NCBI GenBank assembly: GCA_910574345.1
Contig: CAJSZV010000013.1
Span: forward strand, 35,010 to 99,009
DNA from: Clostridiaceae bacterium
GTDB lineage: Bacteria; Bacillota; Clostridia; Lachnospirales; Lachnospiraceae
DNA: 64,000 nt
Direction of reading: 5' to 3'
A model generated the notes under the pieces. It made no database searches and was not told the origin of the DNA. It saw only the letters and a program-made list of their open reading frames with translations. This document shows positions 34,398-43,743 of this stretch, in pieces. The translations under genes were made by a program, and so were the position numbers. Every line of letters starts with the position of its first letter. Position 1 is the first letter of the stretch.

Positions 34398-34907
34398 ATG
34401 AAGCGTACAATCATTGATCCAAGTCAATTGGAGTTAAATGACAAGGTAGTGGCCATCAAGCGTGTGTCTAAGACTGTAAAAGGCGGACGTACCATGAGAT
34501 TCTCTGCCTTAGTAGTAGTAGGTGACGGCAATGGCCATGTGGGAGCCGGCCTTGGCAAAGCAGGGGAGGTTCCGGAAGCCATCCGCAAAGGCAAAGAGGC
34601 TGCTATGAAGAATCTGGTAGAGATTCCCGTAGATGAGAGCAAGAGCATTCCTCACGATTTTCTTGGCAAGTACGGAAGTTCAACCGTTCTTCTCAAGAGA
34701 GCGCCGGAAGGTACTGGCGTTATCGCCGGAGGTCCTGCACGTTCTGTATTGGAGCTGGCCGGAATCAAAAACATCCGTACAAAGTCCTTAGGATCCAACA
34801 ACAAGACCAACGTTGTTCTGGCTACCTTAAACGGTCTGTGTGCACTTAAGACTCCGGAGCAGGTTGCAAAACTTCGCGGTAAATCTGTGGAAGAGATTTT
34901 AGGCTAA
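34398..34907 (+). CDS. rpsE: 30S ribosomal protein S5
   Basis: S5 supports decoding accuracy at the 30S shoulder. Length is 169 residues. The loop [20 protein letters not shown], where spectinomycin-resistance changes occur, looks wild type. GGGAGGAG precedes the ATG, 18 bases after rplR. Confidence 0.98.
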   Translation: MKRTIIDPSQLELNDKVVAIKRVSKTVKGGRTMRFSALVVVGDGNGHVGAGLGKAGEVPEAIRKGKEAAMKNLVEIPVDESKSIPHDFLGKYGSSTVLLKRAPEGTGVIAGGPARSVLELAGIKNIRTKSLGSNNKTNVVLATLNGLCALKTPEQVAKLRGKSVEEILG

Positions 34908-34920
34908 GGAGGATAGAAAG

Positions 34921-35103
34921 ATGGCTGAAAAATTAAAAATCACATTAGTCAAATCTCCAATCGGCGCAATTCCGAAGCAGAGAGCTACTGTAGAGGCTTT
35001 AGGATTAAGAAAGCTGAATAAGACCGTTGAAATGCCGGACAATGACGCCGTGAGAGGCATGATCTGGCATGTAAGACATTTAGTAAAAGTAGAAGAAATC
35101 TAA
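34921..35103 (+). CDS. rpmD: 50S ribosomal protein L30
   Basis: Short L30 of 60 residues, the bacterial form, with [29 protein letters not shown]-type sequence (KSPIG and LGLRK visible). AAGGAGG precedes the ATG, 13 bases after rpsE. Confidence 0.97.
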   Translation: MAEKLKITLVKSPIGAIPKQRATVEALGLRKLNKTVEMPDNDAVRGMIWHVRHLVKVEEI

Positions 35104-35125
35104 TTGACAGATAGGAGGTGCGAAG

Positions 35126-35566
35126 ATGGAATTATCAAACTTAAGACCTGCGGAAGGTTCCAAACACAGCGCTAATTTCAGGAGAGGCCGCGGACATGGC
35201 TCAGGCAACGGCAAGACAGCCGGTAAGGGCCACAAAGGTCAGAAGGCACGTTCCGGAGCAACAAGGCCAGGATTTGAAGGCGGTCAGATGCCCTTATACA
35301 GACGCCTTCCAAAGAGAGGTTTCACAAACAGAAATACAAAAGAAATCGTTGCAATTAACGTAAGTGCACTGGAGAGATTCGAGAATGACGCGGTAGTTAC
35401 CGTTGAGTCCTTAATGGAGATCGGAATCGTTAAGAATCCAAGAGACGGCGTAAAAATCCTTGGGGATGGAGAATTAACCAAAAAGCTTACAGTTAAGGTT
35501 GACGCTTTCAGTGAAGGAGCAAAAGCCAAGATTGAAGCCGCTGGTGGAACCTGCGAGGTGATCTAA
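35126..35566 (+). CDS. rplO: 50S ribosomal protein L15
   Basis: Late 50S assembly protein of 146 residues. The Gly/Lys/Arg-rich N-terminal part ([19 protein letters not shown], then [14 protein letters not shown]) is characteristic. TAGGAGGTG precedes the ATG. Only one base lies between its stop and the secY start. Confidence 0.98.
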   Translation: MELSNLRPAEGSKHSANFRRGRGHGSGNGKTAGKGHKGQKARSGATRPGFEGGQMPLYRRLPKRGFTNRNTKEIVAINVSALERFENDAVVTVESLMEIGIVKNPRDGVKILGDGELTKKLTVKVDAFSEGAKAKIEAAGGTCEVI

Positions 35567-35567
35567 T

Positions 35568-36884
35568 ATGTTTAAAACACTCCGAGATGCGTTTCGTATA
35601 AAAGACATCCGGAAAAAGTTACTATATACATTCATGATGCTTATAGTAATCCGTTTCGGTTCCGAATTACCGATTCCAGGAGTTAACACAAGCTATTTTG
35701 CAGATTTTTTTGCCAGACAGAGCGGGGATGCATTCAATTTTTTTGATGCCATGACTGGCGGTTCCTTTACCAGCATGTCAGTTTTTGCTCTTAGTATTAC
35801 ACCGTATATTACTTCTTCCATTATTATGCAGCTTATGACCATCGCCATTCCAAAGCTGGAAGAGATGCAGAGGGAAGGCGAGGATGGAAGAAAAAAGATT
35901 GCGGAGTATACTCGTTATGTCACTGTTGGCCTTGCACTGATTGAGTCCACGGCCATGGCCATCAGATTTGGCGGCCAGGGCCTGCTCTTTGACTACAATG
36001 CAGGCAGCATTATTGTGGCAGTATCCACTATGACTGCAGGCAGCGCCCTGCTTATGTGGATCGGCGAGAGGATCACGGAGAACGGCGTAGGCAACGGCAT
36101 TTCCATTGTCCTGCTGTTTAACATCGTGTCCAGTCTGCCCAATGATGTGAATACCCTTTATACCAGGTTTATGGCAGGCAGGAATATTCCTGTTGCCGTA
36201 GTTTCGGCAATAATCATTGCCGCAGTAATCATTGCCATGGTGGTGTTTGTCATCATCCTGCAGGATGGTGAGCGGAGAATCCCGGTTCAGTATTCCCAGA
36301 AGATGCAGGGAAGGAGAATGGTAGGCGGTCAGTCTTCCGTTATACCCTTAAAGATTAATACGGCAGGAGTTATTCCGGTAATTTTCGCATCCTCCATCAT
36401 GTCTTTTCCCGTGGTGATTTCACAGTTTTTTCATGTGAACTATGCCAGCGCAGGGGGATGGATACTGACTATGTTAAGCTCCAACTCCTGGTTCAGACCT
36501 GAGCAGCCGGCATATTCCATAGGTCTTGTGATCTATCTGGTACTGATCGTGGTATTTGCATATTTTTACACATCTATCACGTTCAATCCGCTGGAAGTTG
36601 CCAACAATATTAAGAAGCAGGGCGGCTTTATTCCGGGTATCCGTCCGGGCAAGCCAACCTCCGATTATCTGAACAATATTTTAAATTATATTGTATTTGT
36701 CGGAGCGTGTGGTTTGATTGTGGTAAGCCTGGTTCCCATTATTGTATCCGGCTTGTTCACGATTACCCACCTTTCGTTTGCAGGAACATCCCTGATCATT
36801 ATCGTAGGTGTTATTCTGGAGACGATTAAGGCAATTGAATCACAGATGCTTGTGCGTAATTATAAAGGATTCTTAAACGATTAA
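35568..36884 (+). CDS. secY: Protein translocase subunit SecY
   Basis: Channel-forming subunit of the Sec translocon, 438 residues with ten expected transmembrane segments. Family signatures are RFGSELPIPGVN near the start, SPYITSSIIMQ (here TPYITSSIIMQL) and the cytoplasmic GGFIPGIRPG-x-PT loop. It follows rplO by one base. This channel should export the surface proteins encoded elsewhere in the window. A GAAGGGC/GCCCTTT hairpin with four T follows at 36901-36925. Confidence 0.98.
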   Translation: MFKTLRDAFRIKDIRKKLLYTFMMLIVIRFGSELPIPGVNTSYFADFFARQSGDAFNFFDAMTGGSFTSMSVFALSITPYITSSIIMQLMTIAIPKLEEMQREGEDGRKKIAEYTRYVTVGLALIESTAMAIRFGGQGLLFDYNAGSIIVAVSTMTAGSALLMWIGERITENGVGNGISIVLLFNIVSSLPNDVNTLYTRFMAGRNIPVAVVSAIIIAAVIIAMVVFVIILQDGERRIPVQYSQKMQGRRMVGGQSSVIPLKINTAGVIPVIFASSIMSFPVVISQFFHVNYASAGGWILTMLSSNSWFRPEQPAYSIGLVIYLVLIVVFAYFYTSITFNPLEVANNIKKQGGFIPGIRPGKPTSDYLNNILNYIVFVGACGLIVVSLVPIIVSGLFTITHLSFAGTSLIIIVGVILETIKAIESQMLVRNYKGFLND

Positions 36885-36900
36885 TGCACTTGATAAAAAG

Positions 36901-36925
36901 GAAGGGCATTTTCGCCCTTTCTTTT
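36901..36925 (+). terminator. Weak terminator or attenuator after secY
   Basis: AAGGGC pairs with GCCCTT around ATTTTC-type loop bases, followed by TCTTTT. The stem is short and the T-run is interrupted, so partial readthrough into adk is expected. Confidence 0.5.
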
Positions 36926-36975
36926 CGTAGTTAGTTACTATGATGTAATCAATAAAAATGGGGAGGGATTACTAT

Positions 36976-37620
36976 ATGAAGATAATTATGTTAGGTGCTC
37001 CGGGAGCAGGCAAAGGGACCCAGGCCAAGAAGATCGCTGCCAGATATGAGATTCCGCATGTATCTACAGGAGACATCTTCCGCGCCAATATTAAGGGCGG
37101 AACAGAGCTTGGAATGAAGGCCAAGACTTTCATGGATCAGGGAATGCTGGTGCCTGACGAGATCACCATCGGTATGCTGATGGACCGCATCCATGAGGCT
37201 GACTGTGCAAAAGGTTATGTACTGGACGGATTTCCAAGAACTATCCCTCAGGCGGAGAGCCTGACAAAAGCCCTGAAAGACGCAGGCGAGGCCATTGACT
37301 ATGCTGTCAACGTAGATGTGCCCGATGAGAATATTGTGAGCCGTATGGGCGGCCGCAGGGCATGCGTATCATGCGGGGCTACTTATCATGTAGAATTCAA
37401 CGCTCCTAAGACGGAGGGGATCTGTGACTCCTGCGGGGAGAAACTGATTCTGAGGGATGACGACAAGCCTGAGACCGTTCAGAAGCGTTTGGATGTTTAT
37501 CATGAGCAGACCCAGCCATTGATTGATTATTATAAGAAGGCAGGAGTTCTGAAAGAAGTCGACGGAACCAAGAATATGGAAGAAGTATTTAAAGATATTG
37601 TGAATATCCTGGGAGATTAA
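36976..37620 (+). CDS. adk: Adenylate kinase, zinc type
   Basis: Converts ATP and AMP into two ADP. Length is 214 residues. The P-loop [10 protein letters not shown] is at residue 7, followed by the AMP-site STGD, and the DGFPRT segment. The LID has two CxxC pairs (CVSC-GATYH and CDSC-GEK) that bind zinc in Gram-positive enzymes. The start at 36976 follows GGGAGGG; six upstream codons are rejected. The map gene follows five bases later. Confidence 0.98.
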   Translation: MKIIMLGAPGAGKGTQAKKIAARYEIPHVSTGDIFRANIKGGTELGMKAKTFMDQGMLVPDEITIGMLMDRIHEADCAKGYVLDGFPRTIPQAESLTKALKDAGEAIDYAVNVDVPDENIVSRMGGRRACVSCGATYHVEFNAPKTEGICDSCGEKLILRDDDKPETVQKRLDVYHEQTQPLIDYYKKAGVLKEVDGTKNMEEVFKDIVNILGD

Positions 37621-37625
37621 GCGTC

Positions 37626-38378
37626 ATGGCAGTTACCATAAAATCGCAACGGGAGATTAATCTTATGAGGGAGGCGGGAAAAATTCTCGCCATCACTCAT
37701 GAGGCACTCGCAAAAGCGCTGAAACCGGGGATCTCCACATGGGAGATTGATCGGTTAGGCGAGGAGATTATCCGCAGTTACGGATGCGTTCCTTCCTTTA
37801 AGAATTACCAAGGTTATCCTGCTTCTATCTGTATATCAGTGAATGATGAGGTGGTTCATGGAATCCCCAGCAAAAAGAGGATTTTAAAAGAAGGCGATAT
37901 TGTCAGTCTTGATGCCGGCGTCATCTATAAAGGGTATCATTCTGACGCGGCCAGAACCCATGGAGTCGGTGAGATCAGTCCGGAAGCCACACAATTGATC
38001 GAAGTAACAAAGCAGTGTTTTTTTGAAGGAATAAAATATGCAAAAAGCGGCAATCATCTCAATGACGTTTCCTCCGCCATTCAGGCATACGCAGAGAGCT
38101 TTGGATATGGGGTGGTCAGAGACCTGGTAGGCCATGGAATCGGCAATCATCTCCATGAAGATCCGGAAGTGCCTAATTTTGCACGAAGAAAAAAGGGTAT
38201 CAGGCTGCAGCCGGGGATGACCCTGGCCATTGAACCCATGATCAATGCCGGAAAGCTTGATGTCCGGTGGCTTGATGATGACTGGACTGTTATTACAAAA
38301 GACGGCTCCCTGTCCGCACACTATGAAAATACCATTCTTATAACTGAGGAAGAACCGGAGATTCTCTCACAGGCATAA
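37626..38378 (+). CDS. map: Type I methionine aminopeptidase
   Basis: Removes the initiator methionine from new proteins. Length is 250 residues. The five metal ligands of the family are visible: Asp in SLDAGV, Asp in SDAARTHGVG, His in GHGIGNHLHE, Glu in AIEPMI and Glu in YENTILIT. VVHGIP carries the substrate His. It lies five bases after adk, in the order secY-adk-map-infA usual for Firmicutes. Confidence 0.98.
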   Translation: MAVTIKSQREINLMREAGKILAITHEALAKALKPGISTWEIDRLGEEIIRSYGCVPSFKNYQGYPASICISVNDEVVHGIPSKKRILKEGDIVSLDAGVIYKGYHSDAARTHGVGEISPEATQLIEVTKQCFFEGIKYAKSGNHLNDVSSAIQAYAESFGYGVVRDLVGHGIGNHLHEDPEVPNFARRKKGIRLQPGMTLAIEPMINAGKLDVRWLDDDWTVITKDGSLSAHYENTILITEEEPEILSQA

Positions 38379-38479
38379 GAACCGGCCCTTTTATCATAAT
38401 CGGGACAGCGGAAGAATAGATTAACTATGAAAGTTTACAATTTACAAGAGAAGAGGTAAGTTTGCAGGAGGTAGACCGT

Positions 38480-38698
38480 ATGTCAAAAGCGGATGTGATT
38501 GAAATTGAAGGCGTTGTTGTTGAGAAGCTCCCCAATGCCATGTTCCAGGTTGAGTTGGAGAACGGACACCAGGTTTTGGCTCATATCAGCGGCAAGCTGC
38601 GTATGAATTATATTAAGATTCTGCCTGGTGATAAAGTGACCATTGAGCTGTCACCTTATGATTTGTCCAAGGGAAGAATCATCTGGAGAGATAAATAG
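38480..38698 (+). CDS. infA: Translation initiation factor IF-1
   Basis: S1-domain factor of 72 residues that blocks the ribosomal A site during initiation. The sequence [19 protein letters not shown] and the end [11 protein letters not shown] are typical. The start at 38480 follows GGAGG; an earlier in-frame codon at 38462 is rejected. A promoter follows directly after the stop. Confidence 0.98.
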   Translation: MSKADVIEIEGVVVEKLPNAMFQVELENGHQVLAHISGKLRMNYIKILPGDKVTIELSPYDLSKGRIIWRDK

Positions 38699-38709
38699 GA
38701 AAAAATTGC

Positions 38710-38738
38710 TTGATTTTCAGGGGGAAAGGTGTTATAAT
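38710..38738 (+). promoter_or_regulatory. Internal promoter before rpmJ and the alpha operon
   Basis: TTGATT at 38710-38715, 17 bases, TATAAT at 38733-38738. It should give rpmJ, rpsM, rpsK, rpsD, rpoA and rplQ their own supply of transcript. Confidence 0.78.
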
Positions 38739-38744
38739 GCTCTA

Positions 38745-38890
38745 GCGACTTTGTTGAAGTACTGGGTGAACTTTGCCCAAAAGTAATCCCGGTTGATCTA
38801 TATATCTAAAGTTGACTTAGGTATATACATGGATACACCCGGCTGGGTGTGCCTGGATGTCCCCTATGAGGACGTGCAAGAGAAAGGAGA
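38745..38890 (+). promoter_or_regulatory. Structured leader of the alpha operon
   Basis: About 150 bases between the internal promoter and rpmJ, with hairpins ACACCC-GGCT-GGGTGT and GTCC-CCTATGA-GGAC just before the AAAGGAG ribosome site and further pairing around GGG/CCC near 38764-38780. In enteric bacteria S4, encoded three genes downstream, controls this operon through a pseudoknot; similar control here is inference. Confidence 0.45.
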
Positions 38891-38896
38891 ATTGCT

Positions 38897-39010
38897 GTGA
38901 AGGTTAGATCATCAGTAAAACCGATTTGCGAAAAATGCAAAATCATTAAGCGCAAGGGCAGTATCAGAGTAATCTGTGAAAATCCCAAGCACAAACAGAG
39001 ACAAGGTTAA
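38897..39010 (+). CDS. rpmJ: 50S ribosomal protein L36, zinc type
   Basis: Tiny 37-residue protein with a GTG start after AAAGGAG. It has the zinc set CEKC and C-ENPKH, and the family core [14 protein letters not shown]. It sits 31 bases before rpsM. Confidence 0.95.
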   Translation: MKVRSSVKPICEKCKIIKRKGSIRVICENPKHKQRQG

Positions 39011-39041
39011 GAATTAAATTTACAGGAGGTGTACTACACAC

Positions 39042-39410
39042 ATGGCTCGTATTTCAGGTGTTGATTTACCAAGGGAAAAACGTGTTGAGATTGGTTTGAC
39101 TTACATCTACGGCATTGGCCGCGCAAGTTCCAATCGTATTCTTGCAGATGCCGGCGTGAATCCTGACACTCGCGTGAAGGATCTGACCGATGATGAAGTG
39201 AAGAAGATTTCTGCAGTTATTGCAGATACGCAGATGGTGGAAGGTGATCTTCGCAGAGAGATCGCTATGAACATCAAGAGACTTCAGGAGATCGGCTGCT
39301 ATCGCGGAATCCGTCACAGAAAGAGTCTGCCCGTCCGCGGTCAGAAGACCAAGACCAATGCAAGAACACGTAAGGGTCCCCGCAAGACTGTAGCAAACAA
39401 GAAGAAATAA
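39042..39410 (+). CDS. rpsM: 30S ribosomal protein S13
   Basis: S13 contacts the P-site tRNA and the 50S bridge from the 30S head. Length is 122 residues. The family start [24 protein letters not shown]-type sequence (ISGVDLP and YIYGIG visible) and the C-terminal [15 protein letters not shown] are present. ACAGGAGGTG precedes the ATG. A 104-base gap follows. Confidence 0.98.
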   Translation: MARISGVDLPREKRVEIGLTYIYGIGRASSNRILADAGVNPDTRVKDLTDDEVKKISAVIADTQMVEGDLRREIAMNIKRLQEIGCYRGIRHRKSLPVRGQKTKTNARTRKGPRKTVANKKK

Positions 39411-39514
39411 GCTTAAATCAGCGACTTATTAACACGAGAACGGAATCAGGTTGCATGTTTTAAAAACAGGAGACAATGATTCAAGCAATTTGGAAGAAAG
39501 TAGGTTAGTTTAAA

Positions 39515-39916
39515 ATGGCTAAAAAAGTGTCCACTGCAAAAAAAGTGACAAAAAAGCGCGTAAAGAAAAACGTTGAACGCGGACAGGCACATATCCAGTC
39601 CTCCTTTAACAACACCATCGTGACGTTAACGGATACACAGGGTAATGCATTATCATGGGCAAGTGCCGGTGGTCTGGGATTTAGAGGTTCAAGGAAATCT
39701 ACTCCATATGCAGCACAGATGGCTGCAGAGACTGCTGCTAAGGCGGCTATCGTACATGGTTTAAAATCTGTAGACGTTATGGTAAAGGGACCTGGCTCAG
39801 GACGTGAGGCAGCAATCCGTGCACTTTCTGCATGCGGTATTGAAGTAACTAGTATTAAGGACGTAACTCCGGTTCCACACAACGGATGTCGCCCGCCAAA
39901 GCGTAGAAGAGTTTAA
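39515..39916 (+). CDS. rpsK: 30S ribosomal protein S11
   Basis: S11 lies on the 30S platform near the E site. Length is 133 residues. The segment [15 protein letters not shown] and the C-terminal [11 protein letters not shown] are diagnostic. The ribosome site before the ATG is weak (GAAAGTAGG about 12 bases upstream). Confidence 0.98.
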   Translation: MAKKVSTAKKVTKKRVKKNVERGQAHIQSSFNNTIVTLTDTQGNALSWASAGGLGFRGSRKSTPYAAQMAAETAAKAAIVHGLKSVDVMVKGPGSGREAAIRALSACGIEVTSIKDVTPVPHNGCRPPKRRRV

Positions 39917-39933
39917 TTTAGGAGGTACGAAAA

Positions 39934-40527
39934 GTGGCAGTTAACAGAGTTCCTGTTCTTAAAAGATGCAGATCTCTTGGTTTAGATCCGATCTATTTAG
40001 GAATAGATAAAAAATCCAACAGAGAATTAAAGAGAGCAAACAGAAAAGTAAGCGAGTACGGCCTTCAGATGAGAGAGAAGCAGAAAGCAAAGTTCATCTA
40101 CGGCGTTCTGGAGAAACCGTTCAGAAACTACTATGCAAAGGCTTCCAAGATGGAAGGTATGGTAGGTCAGAACCTGATGATCCTTCTGGAGAGAAGACTG
40201 GACAACGTGGTATTCCGTATGGGATTCGGACGTACCAGAAGAGAAACCAGACAGATTGTAGACCATAAGCATATTCTGGTAAACGGCAAGTGTGTAAATA
40301 TTCCGTCTTACCTGGTAAAAGCTGGCGATGTAATCGAAGTAAAGGAGAAGGTTAAATCTTCTCAGAGATACAAAGATGTATTGGAAGTAACTGGCGGCAG
40401 AATGGTGCCTGCATGGCTGGACGTTGACCAGGAGAACCTGCGCGGCACGGTAAAGGAACTGCCCACCAGAGATGAGATTGATGTTCCAGTTAACGAAATG
40501 CTTATCGTCGAGTTGTACTCCAAGTAA
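39934..40527 (+). CDS. rpsD: 30S ribosomal protein S4
   Basis: Primary 16S rRNA-binding protein of 197 residues, GTG start after AGGAGG. It lacks the N-terminal zinc cysteines of some S4 proteins. The S4 RNA-binding domain reads LERRLDNVVFRMGFGRTRRE, followed by QIVDHKHILVNGK. S4 often represses the operon that encodes it. Confidence 0.98.
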   Translation: MAVNRVPVLKRCRSLGLDPIYLGIDKKSNRELKRANRKVSEYGLQMREKQKAKFIYGVLEKPFRNYYAKASKMEGMVGQNLMILLERRLDNVVFRMGFGRTRRETRQIVDHKHILVNGKCVNIPSYLVKAGDVIEVKEKVKSSQRYKDVLEVTGGRMVPAWLDVDQENLRGTVKELPTRDEIDVPVNEMLIVELYSK

Positions 40528-40576
40528 TAGAGTAGAAAAGCCTCGACATATAGAATAAAAAGGAGGGGCTATATTA

Positions 40577-41536
40577 GTGTTCGATTTCGAAAAACCAAAC
40601 ATTGAAATTGCAGAAATCTCCGAAGATAAAAAATACGGCAAGTTTGTAGTAGAACCACTTGAGAGAGGCTATGGCACGACTCTGGGCAATTCTCTGAGAA
40701 GAATTATGCTTTCTTCTCTGCCGGGGGCGGCAGTGAGCCAGGTAAAGATCGACGGCGTTTTGCATGAGTTTAGTTCCATCGCCGGTGTGAAGGAAGATGT
40801 AACTGAGATTATCATGAACATCAAGAGTTTAGCAATAAAGAACAACAGCGACAGCAACGAAGTGAAGACGGCCTATATTGAGTTTGAAGGAGAAGGCATT
40901 ATCACGGCTGCTGATATTCAGGTTGATCCGGATATCGAGATTCTCAATCCGGATCAGGTGATCGCTACCTTAAGCGGAGGCGCTGACAGCAAGTTCTATA
41001 TGGAACTGACCATTACCAAAGGCCGTGGTTATGTAAGCGCCGACAAGAACAAAAAAGAGGATCTTCCCATTAGCGTGATCGCTATAGACTCTATCTACAC
41101 TCCTGTGGAGCGTGTGAATATGTCAGTAGAGAACACTCGTGTGGGACAGGTTACGGATTATGACAAACTGACTTTGGATGTGTATACCAACGGCACCTTA
41201 GCCCCTGACGAGGCGGTCAGCCTTGCGGCAAAGGTTCTCAGTGAGCACTTAAATCTTTTTATCGACCTTTCCGAGAACGCCAGAACTGCAGAGATTATGG
41301 TGGAGAAAGAGGACAACGAGAAGGAAAAAGTTCTTGAGATGAACATTGATGAACTGGAGTTATCGGTTCGTTCTTACAATTGCCTGAAACGGGCAGGTAT
41401 CAATACCGTAGAAGAACTGTGCAACAGAACTTCCGAAGATATGATGAAAGTTCGTAATCTTGGCCGGAAATCTCTGGAAGAAGTTTTGGCGAAGCTGAAA
41501 GAATTAGGTTTGCAGTTAAACCCAAGCGATGAGTAA
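40577..41536 (+). CDS. rpoA: DNA-directed RNA polymerase alpha subunit
   Basis: Polymerase assembly platform of 319 residues. The N-terminal dimerisation domain includes [17 protein letters not shown]. The C-terminal domain (from about residue 250) ends with the helix-hairpin-helix [19 protein letters not shown], which contacts upstream DNA and activators. GTG start after AAGGAGG. Two look-alike hairpins follow before rplQ. Confidence 0.98.
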   Translation: MFDFEKPNIEIAEISEDKKYGKFVVEPLERGYGTTLGNSLRRIMLSSLPGAAVSQVKIDGVLHEFSSIAGVKEDVTEIIMNIKSLAIKNNSDSNEVKTAYIEFEGEGIITAADIQVDPDIEILNPDQVIATLSGGADSKFYMELTITKGRGYVSADKNKKEDLPISVIAIDSIYTPVERVNMSVENTRVGQVTDYDKLTLDVYTNGTLAPDEAVSLAAKVLSEHLNLFIDLSENARTAEIMVEKEDNEKEKVLEMNIDELELSVRSYNCLKRAGINTVEELCNRTSEDMMKVRNLGRKSLEEVLAKLKELGLQLNPSDE

Positions 41537-41569
41537 TCGTCTCTTGAAAGACAAAAAGAAGTGAAATGT

Positions 41570-41670
41570 GCTGTGCCTGTCTTCATAAGTCCGACGGAGC
41601 AGAAGACAGGTATTATAAAAATAAGGATGCGCTTTTCGGTAAGTCCGACGAAGCACGAGGCGCACTCCAC
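41570..41670 (+). promoter_or_regulatory. Twin hairpins with matching loops between rpoA and rplQ
   Basis: Hairpin 1 has the stem CCTGTCTTC/GAAGACAGG with a loop containing TAAGTCCGACGGAGCA (41586-41601). Hairpin 2 has a TGCGCTTT/GAGGCGCA-type stem with TAAGTCCGACGAAGCA (41640-41655). The stems differ in sequence while the loops match at 15 of 16 bases, the pattern expected when a loop is bound by a protein or RNA. An L17 or other ribosomal-protein mRNA site is a possibility only. Confidence 0.6.
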
Positions 41671-41690
41671 ATATTATGGAGGAATGAATT

Positions 41691-42227
41691 ATGGCAGGAT
41701 ATAGAAAACTGGGAAAGACTTCCAGTCAGAGAAAAGCATTGCTGAGAAATCAGGTTACCGCTCTTTTATATAACGGAAAGATCGTTACCACAGAGGCCAG
41801 GGCAAAGGAAGTACGCAAGATTGCGGAAGGTCTCATTGCTCTGGGTGTGAAAGAGAGAGACAATTACGAGACCGTTAAGGTTACTGCTAAGGTTGCCCGC
41901 AAGGACAAAGACGGCAAGAGAGTAAAAGAAGTGGTTAACGGCAAGAAAGTAACGGTTTATGATGAGGTGGAGAAGGAGATCAAGAAGGATCTGCCCTCCA
42001 GACTTCATGCGAGAAGACAGATGCTGAAAGTTCTTTACCCTGTAAAAGAAGTTCCGGCGGCAGCAGCAGGGCGCAAGAAGAATACAAAGATGGCGGATAT
42101 TCCGGCTAAGCTTTTTGACGAGTTAGGACCTAAGTACGCAAGCCGTAACGGCGGATATACCAGAATCGTGAAGATCGGTATGCGTAAAGGCGACGGAGCA
42201 ATGGAAGTTCTGCTGGAATTAGTTTAA
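41691..42227 (+). CDS. rplQ: 50S ribosomal protein L17 with internal insertion
   Basis: L17 sits near the exit tunnel. This copy has 178 residues, against about 120 in Bacillus. Its ends match the family (GYRKLGKTSSQRKALLRN; then ASRNGGYTRI and LLELV). Between the segment ending IALGVKERD and LHARRQ an extra stretch of about 45 charged residues, rich in Lys and Val, is inserted. TGGAGGAATG precedes the ATG. Last gene of the alpha operon. Confidence 0.97.
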   Translation: MAGYRKLGKTSSQRKALLRNQVTALLYNGKIVTTEARAKEVRKIAEGLIALGVKERDNYETVKVTAKVARKDKDGKRVKEVVNGKKVTVYDEVEKEIKKDLPSRLHARRQMLKVLYPVKEVPAAAAGRKKNTKMADIPAKLFDELGPKYASRNGGYTRIVKIGMRKGDGAMEVLLELV

Positions 42228-42239
42228 TAAGATTAAGAA

Positions 42240-42271
42240 GGGTTCAGGATAAGACTCCTGGACTCTTTTTT
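42240..42271 (+). terminator. Intrinsic terminator of the ribosomal superoperon
   Basis: GGTTCAGGA pairs with TCCTGGACT (with a G-U pair) around TAAGAC, followed by six T. Just after it, ATGGGT...ACCCAT (42276-42325 region) can form a second structure. Confidence 0.8.
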
Positions 42272-42364
42272 GTTTATGGGTATCCATGTCCTGTCGGGAC
42301 GTACCCTTTGCCAACCCATGAAACGAATAAGCAAACCTTAAAAAGAAAGAAAGGATATCGTAAG

Positions 42365-42393
42365 TTGACGATGGATAGGTGATTGTATATAAT
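42365..42393 (+). promoter_or_regulatory. Promoter for the paired wall-binding proteins
   Basis: TTGACG at 42365-42370, 17 bases, TATAAT at 42388-42393, 47 bases before the start codon at 42441. Confidence 0.85.
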
Positions 42394-42440
42394 ATAATCA
42401 TAAAAGAAGAGTTGTTGGCACAAATATTGGGAGGGATAAG

Positions 42441-43697
42441 ATGAGATTTCAGAAAAACAGAATTTTGGCACTGCTTCTTGCAGTATGTTTCGTGACAGGG
42501 ATTACGCCTTCCATGGCTTACGGTGCGGTAAAGACAGTCAGTTCCGTGGTTGTTCGGGTAGGAACCGATACACAGGCAGGTCAGTATCTGAATCCGACAT
42601 TTAACTTTTACAGAGAGAGCCTTGAGATTCAGAGCGGGACCTATGTCGGTACGAATTCCCCCAGATATTCGGTGAGAGATGCGGAATGGGTCACATCTGA
42701 GAATAAGAGGATGGATGTGGCTGAAGAGCCCAGTATGAGAGTTTATCTGGAGATTGATGATGGAGATTACGCGTTCAGAGGAACCTATTCCTCCAGTAAT
42801 GTAACCGTGAAAGGCGGAACCTTCGTATCCGCCAGAAGAAGATCCGCAGATGTTCTTGAAGTGGTGGTAAAACTGAACGGAATTAAAGGAACGTACTCTG
42901 CACCGACGGATGTAACCTGGAGTGACGGCAATTATGGAAGGGCAAGATGGAGCTCAGATTATTACGACGATGACGGTTCCACATCCGGGTACTATGACGT
43001 ATATCTCTATCGCGGCGGTACGACGGTAAAGAAGGTGGAGGCATATAGGGGAACATCTTATAATTTTTACCCTTACATGACAAAGAAAGGAACTTATCAC
43101 TACAAAGTCCGTACCGTACCCTATACGGATCAGCAGAAGAAGTACGGCACTAAGAGTGAGTGGATCGAGTCCGACGAAGTATATATTGATGAGCAGCATG
43201 TGTCCGACGGAAGCGGCCAGGTAGACGGTAATGGTCAGTCAACTTCAAGTACAGCCCAGGTAGGCTGGATTCAGTCAGGGGGCACATGGTACTATCGCTA
43301 TCCCGACGGTTCCTATCAGAGGGATTCCTGGCTTCTGGTGAACAGCAAGTGGTATCTCTTTGACTCAGAAGGAAGGATGCTGACAGGCTGGCAGACAAAA
43401 GGCGGACTTACTTATTACCTCCAGGATGATGGAGCTATGCTGACAGGCTGGGTGCGGGCAGGCAATACATGGTACTATCTGAACAATCAGGCAGACGGCG
43501 TGGAGGGCGCTATGCATACGGGCTGGCTTCAGAATAACGGAAAGACCTACTGTATGGGACAGAACGGGGCCATGCTGGAGGGATGGAACCAGGTGGGAGG
43601 CAACTGGTATTACTTCTATCCGGGTTCCGGCAATATGGCGGTCAATACTACTATAGAGACTTTCTACGTAGACGCCAATGGCGTGTGGAGAAAGTAG
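42441..43697 (+). CDS. Secreted protein with N-terminal beta domain and wall-binding repeats
   Basis: Exported protein of 418 residues. A signal peptide (residues 1-29, ending SMAYGA) is followed by an unrecognised region to about residue 155. A fibronectin-III-like module comes next, with WSSDYYDDDGSTSGYYDVYLYRGG-type sequence, to about 250. After a Ser/Gly/Gln linker, about five choline-binding-like repeats such as GWIQSGGTWYY and SKWYLFDSEGRMLTGW run to the end. No catalytic domain is evident. GGGAGGG precedes the ATG. It is in one transcript with the smaller relative at 43744. Confidence 0.85.
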   Translation: MRFQKNRILALLLAVCFVTGITPSMAYGAVKTVSSVVVRVGTDTQAGQYLNPTFNFYRESLEIQSGTYVGTNSPRYSVRDAEWVTSENKRMDVAEEPSMRVYLEIDDGDYAFRGTYSSSNVTVKGGTFVSARRRSADVLEVVVKLNGIKGTYSAPTDVTWSDGNYGRARWSSDYYDDDGSTSGYYDVYLYRGGTTVKKVEAYRGTSYNFYPYMTKKGTYHYKVRTVPYTDQQKKYGTKSEWIESDEVYIDEQHVSDGSGQVDGNGQSTSSTAQVGWIQSGGTWYYRYPDGSYQRDSWLLVNSKWYLFDSEGRMLTGWQTKGGLTYYLQDDGAMLTGWVRAGNTWYYLNNQADGVEGAMHTGWLQNNGKTYCMGQNGAMLEGWNQVGGNWYYFYPGSGNMAVNTTIETFYVDANGVWRK

Positions 43698-43743
43698 GGC
43701 GTGAAGGTTTGGCAGTACGGCCGGCCTGACAGAGAGGAGCAGG

